This document shows, piece after piece, positions 35,380 to 44,208 of a DNA stretch of 64,000 nt (positions are counted from its first letter, which is position 1; the number at the start of each line of letters is the position of its first letter). The notes beneath the pieces are model-generated. The model did no database searches. It was not told the DNA's origin and saw only the letters and a list, made by a program, of their open reading frames with translations. The stretch comes from Achromobacter sp. MFA1 R4. GTDB lineage: Bacteria; Pseudomonadota; Gammaproteobacteria; Burkholderiales; Burkholderiaceae_B. The stretch lies in NCBI RefSeq assembly GCF_900156745.1, contig NZ_LT707065.1, forward strand, positions 5,964,086 to 6,028,085, given 5' to 3'. A program made the translations under genes and the position numbers.

Positions 35380-38300
35380 TCAGGCCCGCTCGATCCGTGC
35401 CGGCAGGCCCTGCCGTACCGCCGCGCCCGACACCCAGTCGATCCACACGTTGGCATGCGCGCCGCGCGTGGCGTCGGCAAAGCCCAGGTCGTTCAGGTTG
35501 ACGCCCGCCCCCAGCGCCGGATCGTGCGGCATCGGCTTGCCGTCCACCACGTGCGCGCGGGCGCCCAGCTCGGTATGGCCGTAGCCATGCTCGATCCCCA
35601 CCGCGCCCGGCTGCACGCCGTCTCGCAGCAGCGCCAGCCCCGTCACCGAACCGCCCGGCGTGACGATGCGCACCGCGTCGCCGTTGCGGATGCCCAGCCG
35701 TTCGCCGTCCTGCCGGTTGATCGACACCGGGTTGTGCGGATGCACCTGGCGCAGGCGGTTCACCCCGATCGACAGAGAACTCATCAGGTTGGACTTGAAC
35801 GAGCTCAGCAGGAACGGCCAATCGTCGCGCGGATATTCGTCCCGCACGTCGCGCCCGTCCGCCAGCCGCGTGGGATACCAGGTCGGACAGCCGCTGTAGC
35901 GCTCGCCCGTCATCGCATGACGAAAGCCCGCCAGTTCCTCGCTCCACACATGCAGCGGCCTGGCGTAGGCGGCGCGCGTGCGGCGGCCCTGCCCTGCGTC
36001 CTGCGTCCACGCGTCATCCATCCGGTCAAAGCGACCGCCGCGGCTCATCAGCATGGCCACCTGCCGCCACTCGCCCGGCTTCAACATGCTCTGCAGCAGC
36101 TCGCGATGGCGGTCCACGCCGGTCAGCGCCATGTCGTCGTCGCTGGCCTCGCCCACCGGGCGGCCCGCCGCGAACGCAATATTGGCCATGCCGCGCAGGA
36201 AGAAGTCCTCGGGCGTGTCCAGCGCATACTTGGCGCCTTCCTTGTCGGAGATGGCGCCCGCGCCAAAGCCCGGCATGCCCAGCCGCTTGGCGCAGGCGAT
36301 GAGAAAGGTCTCCAGGCACACCGGCTCGCCGCTGGCCGTGCGCGCCACGCGCGGTTGCACGGCGGGCCAGCGCACGGTGGACGCCTTCGCCACCACGTCC
36401 GCCCAGGGCGCCGACACGCCCCAGCTTTCATAGGTGACCGTGTCCGGCACGATGTAATCGGCCAGCGCATTGGTCTCGTTGATGAAGGGGTTGATCGACA
36501 CCGCCAGCGGCAGGACGGCCGGATCCTTCAGCTTCTCCAGCGCCACCTGCTTGAACCCCGCAATGCCGTAGACCGGGTTGCTCATGTGGTTGAACCAGAC
36601 CTTGGCGCGGTACGGGTAGCCCGCCAGCGCGGACGCCAGCATCTCGGAACTGAGGCCCCCGGTGGCCGGATACCAGGGCGCGGCCGCCGGATACGCCGGC
36701 TGCCCGGCCGCCTTCTTGCGCTTGAACTCGCTGGATTTCTCGTACGGAAAGCGGTTGCGCGACAAAGACACGCCCTTGGGCGTCGCCTTGTTGGCAAAGC
36801 CGGCGATGTTGTAGCGCGGACCCGCGCCGTAGGGCGGGAACGGACCGGCGTCCAGCACCAGACCGCCCTCCACGTTCAGGTTGCCCACCAGCGTGTTCAA
36901 CATGGCGATGGCGTAGGCGGTGTAGAAGCCCGCGCCGCTCATGGTGCCGCCGTGCGCATCGGCCACCGCGCGCTTGCCATGGCTGGTAAAGCGCTCGGCC
37001 AGCGACGCAATCTTGGCTGCGGGGACGCCGCACAGCGCGGCGTATTCCTCCAGCGTCTTGCGGCGCGCTTCCGTGCGCAGCAGCGTCAGCGACGAGCACA
37101 CGCGCAGCGATTCGGGCGCGCCCGCCATGCCCGGGGCGGCGATGGCCTCGTCCACGAAAAGCTCAGCCGGCGTCGCGCCCGTATGCGGCGCCAGCGTGCC
37201 GTCCGCCAGGCGCACGACGTACACGTCTTCCCATTTCTCGTCCGCGTCGGCCGGGCGCGCCCAGCCCAGGTCCGCGCCGCGCAGGAACGCGCCCTGCCGC
37301 GGATGGCCGGGTTCGGCCACCACCAGGTGCGTCGCATTGGTCCACGCCGCCTCGCCCGCCGCCTGCATGGCCTGCGGCCCCGGTTGCGCCAGCATGCGCG
37401 CATCAAAACGTTCGTTGTCCAGAATCCAGCGGATCAGGCCCATGGCCAACGCCAGGTCGCTGGCCGGATTGACGGGCACCCATTCATTGCCCGACCCGGC
37501 CGACAGGCTGGACGAGGCCGGCAGCACCGGCGACACGACCACGTAGGTGAAACCGGATTCCTGCGGCCGCACGCGCGCTTCGGCCAGTTGCCGCGCCTGG
37601 CGCTGAAACGGATTGCCCGCCTGCGCCGGCGCGGCGCCGATGAACAGCCCGAAGCGCGCGTTGTCCCAGTCCGGCTTGCCGTGCGGCATGCCTTTCAGGT
37701 CGCCCAGCGCCGCGCCCGCGCCCACGCGGAAGCTCTGCCCGCAATAGGAACCGTGATTGCTGAAATTGACCGTGCCGAAGGACTGCCCGGCAAAGCGCTG
37801 GATCAGCGGCGTGCGCCCTTCGTTGGAAGCGTCGGTGAAAAGAAACTGGTTCACCTTCGCGCCGTACTCCGGATTGTCCGGGTCCAGCGGCGTCTCGCGG
37901 TCGAAGATGGCGCGCAGGCCATCGACGTGGCCTTCGCCGAACAGGTCGCCGCCTTCGCAGACCTCCAGGACCAGTTGTTCGAAGGTGATGGTCTGCCACT
38001 TGCCCTCGCCCCGCTTGCCGACGCGCTTCATGGGCTGCAGCACGCGAAACGGGCTGTCCAATTGCTCCAGCATGGCCGAGCCGCGCGCGCACGAGGTGGC
38101 CCGCCCCTCCAGGCCGTTGTCGCCGCCCAACTGCGCGTAGACGTCGCGCACCGGCGTCTCCATGGCCGCGGGCCGCGTCGTGGCCAGCGGATGATACGGA
38201 TTGCCGGCGACGCGCAGGATGCGGTTCTGGGCCGTGTCGACCCGCAGGCGCACGCCGCACTGCGTCCAGCAGCCCAGGCAGCTCGACGGGCTGACGATCT

Positions 38301-38595
38301 GGCCCGGTTGCGCGTCGAACGCGCCCGTCAGCGGATCGATGCGGAACTCCGGCGTGAGCGAGTTGCCCCGCACGGCATGCGCGGTCGGCACGCCGGCGCT
38401 GCCCTGCGACAGACCCTTGACCGCCTTCACGACGGTCTCGCCATATCCCGCGGCAAAGGCCGCCATGCCGCCGGCCACCATGCCGCCGCGCATCACCAGC
38501 TTGCGCCGGGCCTCATCGTGCGGCACGTCCGGGCCATCGTCCGCCGGGCGGCGCTTGTCGTCTTCGTGTTGCTTGTCCATTGCTTTCTTTTCCAT
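35380..38595 (-). CDS. ttrA: TtrA, tetrathionate reductase catalytic molybdopterin subunit
   Basis: A 1,071-residue molybdoenzyme of the TtrA/SrrA/ArrA group. A twin-arginine signal is seen as RRKLVMRGG at residues 30-38. The [4Fe-4S] cysteines are Cys106, Cys109 and Cys113 (SSCLGCWTQC) and Cys169 (TSCARG); the molybdenum ligand is probably Cys285 in NHGSYCGQS. CLGCWTQCGVRLRVD followed by RILRVAGNPYHPL is typical of TtrA. It reduces tetrathionate to thiosulfate in the periplasm. Gene order ttrB-ttrC-ttrA is the same as in Salmonella. The first ATG is 38595, but the ATG at 38580 has a better GGAAAAG site and may be the true start. Arsenate or selenate reductase activity is a less likely alternative. 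Confidence 0.87.
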   Translation of the reverse strand: MEKKAMDKQHEDDKRRPADDGPDVPHDEARRKLVMRGGMVAGGMAAFAAGYGETVVKAVKGLSQGSAGVPTAHAVRGNSLTPEFRIDPLTGAFDAQPGQIVSPSSCLGCWTQCGVRLRVDTAQNRILRVAGNPYHPLATTRPAAMETPVRDVYAQLGGDNGLEGRATSCARGSAMLEQLDSPFRVLQPMKRVGKRGEGKWQTITFEQLVLEVCEGGDLFGEGHVDGLRAIFDRETPLDPDNPEYGAKVNQFLFTDASNEGRTPLIQRFAGQSFGTVNFSNHGSYCGQSFRVGAGAALGDLKGMPHGKPDWDNARFGLFIGAAPAQAGNPFQRQARQLAEARVRPQESGFTYVVVSPVLPASSSLSAGSGNEWVPVNPASDLALAMGLIRWILDNERFDARMLAQPGPQAMQAAGEAAWTNATHLVVAEPGHPRQGAFLRGADLGWARPADADEKWEDVYVVRLADGTLAPHTGATPAELFVDEAIAAPGMAGAPESLRVCSSLTLLRTEARRKTLEEYAALCGVPAAKIASLAERFTSHGKRAVADAHGGTMSGAGFYTAYAIAMLNTLVGNLNVEGGLVLDAGPFPPYGAGPRYNIAGFANKATPKGVSLSRNRFPYEKSSEFKRKKAAGQPAYPAAAPWYPATGGLSSEMLASALAGYPYRAKVWFNHMSNPVYGIAGFKQVALEKLKDPAVLPLAVSINPFINETNALADYIVPDTVTYESWGVSAPWADVVAKASTVRWPAVQPRVARTASGEPVCLETFLIACAKRLGMPGFGAGAISDKEGAKYALDTPEDFFLRGMANIAFAAGRPVGEASDDDMALTGVDRHRELLQSMLKPGEWRQVAMLMSRGGRFDRMDDAWTQDAGQGRRTRAAYARPLHVWSEELAGFRHAMTGERYSGCPTWYPTRLADGRDVRDEYPRDDWPFLLSSFKSNLMSSLSIGVNRLRQVHPHNPVSINRQDGERLGIRNGDAVRIVTPGGSVTGLALLRDGVQPGAVGIEHGYGHTELGARAHVVDGKPMPHDPALGAGVNLNDLGFADATRGAHANVWIDWVSGAAVRQGLPARIERA

Positions 38596-38617
38596 GTTCT
38601 TGCGTATCGCCGCCCGT

Positions 38618-39652
38618 TCAGGCGGCCACGGCGCGGGCGCGGGCCGGAAGGATTTCCATGGCCCACGTCACGGCGGTGACCAGCGCCACGCACAGGCCCA
38701 GCACGCCCGCCATGCCCAGCAGCCCGTCGCTGCCCCAGGGCATCTCGTACAGGTACAGCCCGGCGCCGTACTTGGGCACGCCCTGCACGCTCATGAAGAC
38801 GACCCAGCGGAAGATCCACGCGGCGCCCAGCATCGTCAGCGCCAGCGCGGCGGACGGCAGGGGCGCGGCCAGCGTGCGCGACGGACGCTGCAACAGCGCG
38901 ACGATGCAAAACGCAGTCATCACCGCGCCGGCCAGGCTGAGACGCCAGACCGGGAACGCCGCGAACAACCGGAGCGCCGCGTCGAACGACGCATCCAGCC
39001 CCAGCATCCCCAGCACCGCCCAGGCGCCCGCCCCCAGCGCGATCATCGCCACCGCCGTCACGCTCAGCCGGCGCAACGCGTCCACCGGCAGCGCCCGCAG
39101 TCCGCCCGGCAGCCAGCGGCCCACCAGGAACATCGCGCCCAGCGCGCCCAGCCACGCCGTCAACGCAAAGTTCAGCGGCAGGAACACGGTGTGCCACAGC
39201 GGCCGCGAGCGCAGCACCATCACCTCGGCGCCCGTGTAGACCAGGATGGACAGGGCCGACAGCGCCAGCGCCGCCGCCACCACCCGCAGCCATCCCATCC
39301 GCCCCCACCACCAGACCGCGCAGAAGAGCAGCGCCAGCGATACGAAGACCGGCAGCAGCAAGGCGCCCAGCCACATCCACGACCACGGCGTGATGTGCGC
39401 ATAGAAGTGCCAGAAGCGGCCCGGCTGGTGCAGGTCGGCCAGCAGCGACACCGGCGCGGCGATGGCGCTGACCAGCAGCACCGTCACCGCCGCCGGCAAC
39501 AGCCGGCGCGCGTCGGAATCCGCCCGGCCAAAGGACGCGAAGGCGGCCGTCAGCGCCGTGGTGGCGCTGATCCCGATCAGGAAGAAATACTGCACGGCCC
39601 AGGGCAGCCAGGCGGCGTCGTAGACCGGCGTGAGCAATTCGGAGATTTGCAT
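38618..39652 (-). CDS. ttrC: TtrC, NrfD-type membrane quinol-oxidising subunit
   Basis: A 344-residue integral membrane protein with about nine hydrophobic helices and the NrfD/PsrC fold, opening ELLTPVYDAAWLPWAVQYFFLIGISATTA. It would anchor the tetrathionate reductase and pass electrons from quinol to the iron-sulfur subunit TtrB. It lies between ttrB (19-bp gap) and ttrA (22-bp gap), and a GAGGA site precedes the ATG. Confidence 0.9.
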   Translation of the reverse strand: MQISELLTPVYDAAWLPWAVQYFFLIGISATTALTAAFASFGRADSDARRLLPAAVTVLLVSAIAAPVSLLADLHQPGRFWHFYAHITPWSWMWLGALLLPVFVSLALLFCAVWWWGRMGWLRVVAAALALSALSILVYTGAEVMVLRSRPLWHTVFLPLNFALTAWLGALGAMFLVGRWLPGGLRALPVDALRRLSVTAVAMIALGAGAWAVLGMLGLDASFDAALRLFAAFPVWRLSLAGAVMTAFCIVALLQRPSRTLAAPLPSAALALTMLGAAWIFRWVVFMSVQGVPKYGAGLYLYEMPWGSDGLLGMAGVLGLCVALVTAVTWAMEILPARARAVAA

Positions 39653-39671
39653 GAGAGTCCTCGTCGATGGC

Positions 39672-40445
39672 TCAATGGCCGCCGGCCAGGCGCACGCCGG
39701 CCTGGCCGTCCACCTGATGCACGAACGCGTCGGGCAGGCCGATGTAATAGACGTGGGGATCGGTCTTCATCTCGGGCTTGAGCACCTTGATATCGGCCTT
39801 GTGCTCGGCCAGCAGGCGCGAGATGGCGCTGTCGGGATCGTTCATGTCGCCGATCACGCGCGCGCCGCCCACGCAGCTTTCCACACAGGCCGGCAGCAGC
39901 CCGGCTTCCAGGCGGTGCTCGCAGAACGTGCACTTGTCCGCCGTCTGCGTCTCGTGATTGATGAAGCGCGCGTCGTAGGGACAGGCCTGCACGCAGTAGC
40001 CGCAGCCCACGCAGCGCGCGTTGTCGACCAGCACGATGCCGTCTTCGCGCTGGAAGGTCGCCTGCACCGGACAGACCGGCACACAGGGCGGCTTGTCGCA
40101 GTGGTTGCACAGGCGCGGCAGCATGACCATCGAACACGGCCCGCCCGCATCGGGCGTGACCTCGTACTGCAGGACGGTGGTGCGGAACTGCCCGATGGGC
40201 GGCACGTTCTCCAGCGAACAGCTCACCGTACAGGACTGGCACCCGATGCATTTGCGCATGTCCACGACCATGCCGAAGCGCTTGCCGGCCATGCCGGGGC
40301 GGCGCGGCGGCTGGCCGTTCAAGCCGGGCGCGGCTTGCGCATGGATGGGAATGACGGTGGCGGCGGCGCCCAGGCCAAGCAGCCCTTTCAGGAAGCCACG
40401 CTTGCCCGGGAGAGGCGTTTCCGGGGGGCTCGTGGGGGTGTGCAT
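39672..40445 (-). CDS. ttrB: TtrB, four-cluster ferredoxin subunit of tetrathionate reductase
   Basis: A 257-residue iron-sulfur protein with four cysteine groups (CIGCQSC, CNHCDKPPC, CVGCGYC and CTFCEHRLEAGLLPAC...C), as in DmsB/PsrB/TtrB, carrying electrons from TtrC to TtrA. The N-terminus has a Tat-like signal with KR rather than RR (GKRGFLKG at about 14-21). Salmonella TtrB is the known natural case of a functional KR Tat signal, which supports this assignment. The start at 40445 has GGAG at 8-bp spacing; a further ATG six codons upstream overlaps that site and was rejected. Confidence 0.9.
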   Translation of the reverse strand: MHTPTSPPETPLPGKRGFLKGLLGLGAAATVIPIHAQAAPGLNGQPPRRPGMAGKRFGMVVDMRKCIGCQSCTVSCSLENVPPIGQFRTTVLQYEVTPDAGGPCSMVMLPRLCNHCDKPPCVPVCPVQATFQREDGIVLVDNARCVGCGYCVQACPYDARFINHETQTADKCTFCEHRLEAGLLPACVESCVGGARVIGDMNDPDSAISRLLAEHKADIKVLKPEMKTDPHVYYIGLPDAFVHQVDGQAGVRLAGGH

Positions 40446-40509
40446 CGTTAAACTCCGAAACATTTAGCTGTTACGGGAATTAACTTATCACTCGCAGTTA
40501 TATAGAGCC

Positions 40510-40523
40510 TTGATATCTGTCAA
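40510..40523. promoter_or_regulatory. FNR-box TTGATATCTGTCAA upstream of ttrBCA
   Basis: The site matches TTGAT-N4-ATCAA at nine of ten positions. Measured on the minus strand it is centred about 41.5 bp from a position 30 bp before ttrB, and TAAGTT/GATAAG lies where a -10 element would be. This is the geometry of a class II FNR-activated promoter. Confidence 0.65.
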
Positions 40524-40581
40524 TTCGGGGACAGAGTGCGCCGGATCAGGGAGGACTGAACGCCTCGCGTCGGCGACGACC

Positions 40582-40629
40582 GGACCGCCGGATCGCCGGA
40601 TCGCAGGATCGCCGCACCGCCGCACCGCC
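40582..40629. repeat. Six 8-bp tandem units (GGATCGCC / GCACCGCC type)
   Basis: Six consecutive 8-bp units: GGACCGCC, GGATCGCC, GGATCGCA, GGATCGCC, GCACCGCC, GCACCGCC. The array lies between the ttr promoter and the 3' end of the glycosylase gene. Copy number could vary by slippage; no function is known. Confidence 0.85.
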
Positions 40630-40633
40630 GCCG

Positions 40634-41179
40634 TCAGACTATCGGCAGGGTCAGCGCCGGCCGCCACGCCGTCAGTTTCTGCTCGAAGCTGGCCGCCGCA
40701 TGCGCCGGACTCGTCGATGGCAATTCGATGCATTCCAGGTCCGCCCGCGCCAACGCCGGCAACACGTGGCGCCGGAACATCGCCGCGGCCTTGCCGCCGT
40801 TCAGGCAGACGCGGACGATGGACGGATGGCGGGCGAGGAAGGCCGGGAAATCGTTCGGCACCAGCGTCTCGCGCCGGATATCCGCGTCCAGGCTGCCCGG
40901 CCGTTCGCAGGCTTGCAGGACATCCCAGAGCGCCACGCCCCGGGCCTGCAGCGCCCGCAGGCGGGCGTCGTAATCCAGGCCCGCGTCAAAACCGAGGATG
41001 CGCGCCGCCAGGGGCCAGAATGCATTGCGCGGATGCGCGTAATACTGCCCTTGCCGCAGCGACGCCACGCCGGGCATCGATCCCAGCACCAGCACGCGCG
41101 CGCCCTGCCCCACCACCGGCGCAAACCCCCAAACCTGTTCCTCGCGCCGCGCGGCGGCGCCATCCCTCTGCTTGTCCAT
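40634..41179 (-). CDS. DNA-deoxyinosine (hypoxanthine) glycosylase, uracil-DNA glycosylase superfamily
   Basis: A protein of about 181 residues. The motif LVLGSMPGVASLRQGQYYAHPRNAFW in its N-terminal part is the signature of the family 6 (HDG-type) glycosylases, and LPSTSPAHA near the C-terminus is the second active-site motif. Such enzymes remove hypoxanthine (deaminated adenine), and sometimes uracil, from DNA. This is base-excision repair of deamination and nitrosative damage, which would be relevant next to nitrate respiration. The start is uncertain: ATG 41179 was chosen; ATG 41191 is close, and the frame is open to 41335 without typical coding content. It is tail-to-head with the ttr promoter region. 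Confidence 0.82.
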   Translation of the reverse strand: MDKQRDGAAARREEQVWGFAPVVGQGARVLVLGSMPGVASLRQGQYYAHPRNAFWPLAARILGFDAGLDYDARLRALQARGVALWDVLQACERPGSLDADIRRETLVPNDFPAFLARHPSIVRVCLNGGKAAAMFRRHVLPALARADLECIELPSTSPAHAAASFEQKLTAWRPALTLPIV

Positions 41180-41349
41180 GCCGGGGAGCATACCGCCGAA
41201 ATCCCCGCCCCCCGGCTGGCGCCGCCCCATCGTCCGACACATGGAACAGTGCTTATCGCAGGCGGGGTCTACCGGAATCGGCGTTCCGCCCTTATCTTCC
41301 TTTCTATGACGAACGGCGCCGATGGCGCCGCGCAACAGGAAACCTCATC

Positions 41350-42213
41350 ATGAAGAAGATCCTCGGCCTGCACGCCAGTCCCCGTCCCCACTGGGTGGGC
41401 GACGGCTTTCCGGTGCGCTCCCTGTTCTCGTACAACGACAAGGGCCGCGACACCAGCCCGTTCCTGCTGCTGGACTACGCCGGCCCCGCCGAATTCGGCC
41501 CGGCCAGCCAGCCCCGCGGCGTCGGCCAGCATCCCCATCGCGGCTTTGAAACGGTCACCATCGTCTACAGCGGCGAAGTCGAGCACCGCGATTCCACCGG
41601 CAACGGCGGCGTCATCGGCCCCGGCGACGTGCAATGGATGACGGCGGCCTCCGGCATCCTGCACGAGGAATTCCACTCCCATGCCTTCACCCGCACGGGC
41701 GGAAAGCTGGAAATGGTGCAGCTCTGGGTCAACCTGCCCGCCAAGGACAAAAAGGCGGCGCCGGGCTACCAGGGCATCCTCAGCACGGACATCCCCGTCG
41801 TGGCCCTGCCCGACGGCGCCGGCACCCTGCGCGTGATCGCAGGCGCCTACGCGGGCCAGACAGGCCCGGCGCGCACCTTCACGCCGATGGACGTGTGGGA
41901 CGTAAAGCTGGCGGCTGGCAAGTCGGCCACCTTCCCCATCCCCGCGGGCCGCAACAGCATGCTCGTCATGCTGCGTGGAACGGTGCTGGTAAACGGCGAA
42001 TCGGTTGCGCGCGACGCGCAACTGGCGCTGTTCTCGCGCGACGGGGAAGACATCACCGTCGAGGCCAACAACGACGCGGTGTTTTTGGTGTTGAGCGGAG
42101 AGCCGATCGATGAGCCGGTGGTGGGCTATGGACCCTTCGTGATGAACTCGCAGGCGGAAATCGTGGAAGCGATCCAGGATTTCAATGCCGGGCGGTATGG
42201 GCAGATGCATTGA
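41350..42213 (+). CDS. Pirin-family protein (bicupin)
   Basis: A 287-residue pirin with two cupin domains. The metal site is visible: His61 and His63 in GQHPHRGFETVT, then His105 and Glu107 in GILHEEFH, with the spacing seen in other pirins. QWMTAASGILHEE is the family signature. Bacterial pirins show quercetinase activity or modulate metabolic enzymes; no substrate can be assigned here. The start has AGGAAA upstream. It precedes a GlxA-type regulator by 12 bp on the same strand, so the two may be cotranscribed. Confidence 0.92.
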   Translation: MKKILGLHASPRPHWVGDGFPVRSLFSYNDKGRDTSPFLLLDYAGPAEFGPASQPRGVGQHPHRGFETVTIVYSGEVEHRDSTGNGGVIGPGDVQWMTAASGILHEEFHSHAFTRTGGKLEMVQLWVNLPAKDKKAAPGYQGILSTDIPVVALPDGAGTLRVIAGAYAGQTGPARTFTPMDVWDVKLAAGKSATFPIPAGRNSMLVMLRGTVLVNGESVARDAQLALFSRDGEDITVEANNDAVFLVLSGEPIDEPVVGYGPFVMNSQAEIVEAIQDFNAGRYGQMH

Positions 42214-42225
42214 AAAGGAAACACC

Positions 42226-43173
42226 ATGCAGCACGTCGGTTTAATCCTTGAAGATGGCTTCCAGCTGATGGGGCTGGCGGCCCTCTCCGCCTTTGAACTG
42301 GCCAACGCGGAGCTGGGCGGCGCGGGCTATCGGCTGACGGTCCTGTCCGAGAAAGGCGGCACGATCAGGTCGTCGATGAATGCCGGTATCGAAACCTCGC
42401 CGCTGGACTTCATCCCCGACACGCTGATGGTGGCCGGGCAATTGGTGCCCCAGGATATTTCGCCGGGGCTGCGTGAATACATCGCCCTTGCCGGCCACCA
42501 GGCGCGCCGGGTGGCCGGGGTATGCACGGGCGCCTTCGTGCTGGCGCAGGCGGGGCTGCTCGATGGCCGCACCGCCACCACGCATTGGGCGCATGCACGC
42601 ACGCTTCAGGCGCGCTTTCCGAAGGTTCGCGTCGAAGAGGACCGCATTTTCGTGCGTGACGGCAACATCTGGACGTCGGCGGGCATGTCATCGGCCATCG
42701 ATCTGACGCTGGCCCTGATCGAAGAAGACCATGGGTCCACGCTGTCCCGGGCGCTGGCGCGGAAACTTGTCGTCTACCATCGCCGCCACGGGGGCCAATC
42801 GCAGTTCTCGGCGATGCTGGCGCTGGAGCCGCGTTCGGACCGGGTCAAGCGCGCACTGGCCTATGCCCGCGAAAACCTGCGCAATCCCTTGTCCGTGGAA
42901 GAGCTTGCCGAAGCCGCCAGCCTGTCGCCCCGTCAGTTCAGCCGGGTATTCCGCGAAGAGACCGGGCGATCGCCCGCCAAAGCCGTGGAAATGCTGCGGC
43001 TGGAGGCCGCACGCGTGATGCTGGAAGACGGCCGCCATCCCCTGGAAATCGTGGCGCGCGACACGGGCTTTGCCGATCGTGACCGGATGCGGCGCGCCTT
43101 CCTGCGCAACCTGGGCCAACCGCCGGCCAGCGTGAAGCGGGGCCTGATGTCGATGCAAGAGACCAACGCCTGA
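42226..43173 (+). CDS. GlxA-family regulator (DJ-1/PfpI domain plus AraC HTH)
   Basis: A 315-residue protein with an N-terminal amidase-like DJ-1/PfpI domain (about 1-165) that contains the nucleophile-elbow cysteine Cys100 in GVCTGAF and the GLLDGRTATTHW motif. A C-terminal AraC DNA-binding domain (about 210-305) shows SVEELAEAASLSPRQFSRVFREETGRSP and FADRDRMRRAFLRNLGQPP. Members such as GbdR, ArgR and CdhR control choline, arginine and carnitine catabolism. It is placed behind the pirin gene and before an SDR gene; the target is unknown. Confidence 0.92.
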   Translation: MQHVGLILEDGFQLMGLAALSAFELANAELGGAGYRLTVLSEKGGTIRSSMNAGIETSPLDFIPDTLMVAGQLVPQDISPGLREYIALAGHQARRVAGVCTGAFVLAQAGLLDGRTATTHWAHARTLQARFPKVRVEEDRIFVRDGNIWTSAGMSSAIDLTLALIEEDHGSTLSRALARKLVVYHRRHGGQSQFSAMLALEPRSDRVKRALAYARENLRNPLSVEELAEAASLSPRQFSRVFREETGRSPAKAVEMLRLEAARVMLEDGRHPLEIVARDTGFADRDRMRRAFLRNLGQPPASVKRGLMSMQETNA

Positions 43174-43305
43174 CCGAGGGGCCTGTCAGGCCGTGCTGAC
43201 TGCCCATGTCCGTTTTTGCCGGATCTATGACATTTAAGACTTGACCAGATCCGCGCATAGTACGTCCATCGAAGGCGCCACCCCGGCGCAAGACAAGGAC
43301 AAATC

Positions 43306-44064
43306 ATGCAAATGACGGGCAACACGATCTTCATCACCGGCGGCACCTCGGGCATTGGCCGCGCGCTGGCCGAGCAATTCCATGCCCTGGGCAACAAGGT
43401 CATCATCGCCGGGCGCCGGCAGGCGCTGCTGGATGAAGTGGCTGCCGCGCATCCAGGGATCGAGGGTGTGGCGCTGGACATCTCCGATGCCGCCGACATC
43501 GACCGCGTCGCCGCGCAACTGATCCGCGACTATCCGACGTTGAACGTCCTGATCAACAATGCGGGCGTCATGCCGTTCGACGATCCGTCCGGCCGCATCG
43601 ATGACGCCGTCTCGCGCCAGATCCTTGACACGAACCTGCTTGGCCCGATCCGGCTGACGTCGGCGCTGATCGAACACCTGAAGGCGCAACCGCGAGCGAC
43701 CATCGTCCACAACACCTCGATGCTGGCATTCGTGCCGATCGCAACCAACGCGGTCTATTCCGCCTCGAAGGCGGCGCTGCACTCCTACGCCTTGTCGCAG
43801 CGGTTCATGCTCAAGGGCACCGGCGTGACGGTCCAGGAAATCGCGCCGCCGTGGGTCGACACCGATCTCATCAAAAAGAGCGGAGATCCCCGCGCCATGC
43901 CGCTGGACACCTTCATCGCCGAAACTATGAAGGGGCTGGCAACCGACGCGCCGGAAGTGTTCGTCGAGGCGATTCGCGCCCTGCGCGATAACCCCGGCAG
44001 CGGCGAACATGCGCTGGTCGATGGCTTCAACGCTGAAATCGCGGCCAATCCCATCCCCGTATAA
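43306..44064 (+). CDS. Short-chain dehydrogenase, DltE-like
   Basis: A 252-residue classical SDR with the cofactor motif TGGTSGIG at residues 11-18, NNAG at 84-87, and catalytic Ser138, Tyr151 and Lys155. The TIFITGGTSGIGRALAEQFH start and PPWVDTDLI segment resemble DltE/YciK-like oxidoreductases. The reaction is unknown. A 132-bp gap separates it from the GlxA-type regulator gene upstream, and an AhpD-like gene follows after 144 bp, so the three form a loose redox-stress cluster. Confidence 0.88.
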   Translation: MQMTGNTIFITGGTSGIGRALAEQFHALGNKVIIAGRRQALLDEVAAAHPGIEGVALDISDAADIDRVAAQLIRDYPTLNVLINNAGVMPFDDPSGRIDDAVSRQILDTNLLGPIRLTSALIEHLKAQPRATIVHNTSMLAFVPIATNAVYSASKAALHSYALSQRFMLKGTGVTVQEIAPPWVDTDLIKKSGDPRAMPLDTFIAETMKGLATDAPEVFVEAIRALRDNPGSGEHALVDGFNAEIAANPIPV

Positions 44065-44208
44065 AGCCAGCGGATCGACGCGTCCGCGTTCGCCTTCGCG
44101 CGGACTGCGTTTTCAAGACAGTTGCGTCGTGATCGCAACGCCTGCGCTGAACTCGCGCGCATCGCGCACCCGTCTTCCCGCAAGCCCACTTTGAATGGAA
44201 CCAAGACA

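Noticed and set aside
35380..38595. Arsenate or selenate reductase as identity of the large molybdoenzyme
   Set aside because: Order B-C-A, the CLGCWTQCGVRLRVD pattern and the KR signal of the B subunit agree better with tetrathionate reductase; left as an alternative.
35284..38679. 1,131-codon plus-strand frame opposite ttrA
   Set aside because: Antisense shadow of a molybdoenzyme gene; composition is H/R/A/Q-rich without recognisable motifs.
40582..40629. Short regular repeat considered as a CRISPR-like array
   Set aside because: Units are 8 bp and contiguous without spacers, and no cas genes are present.
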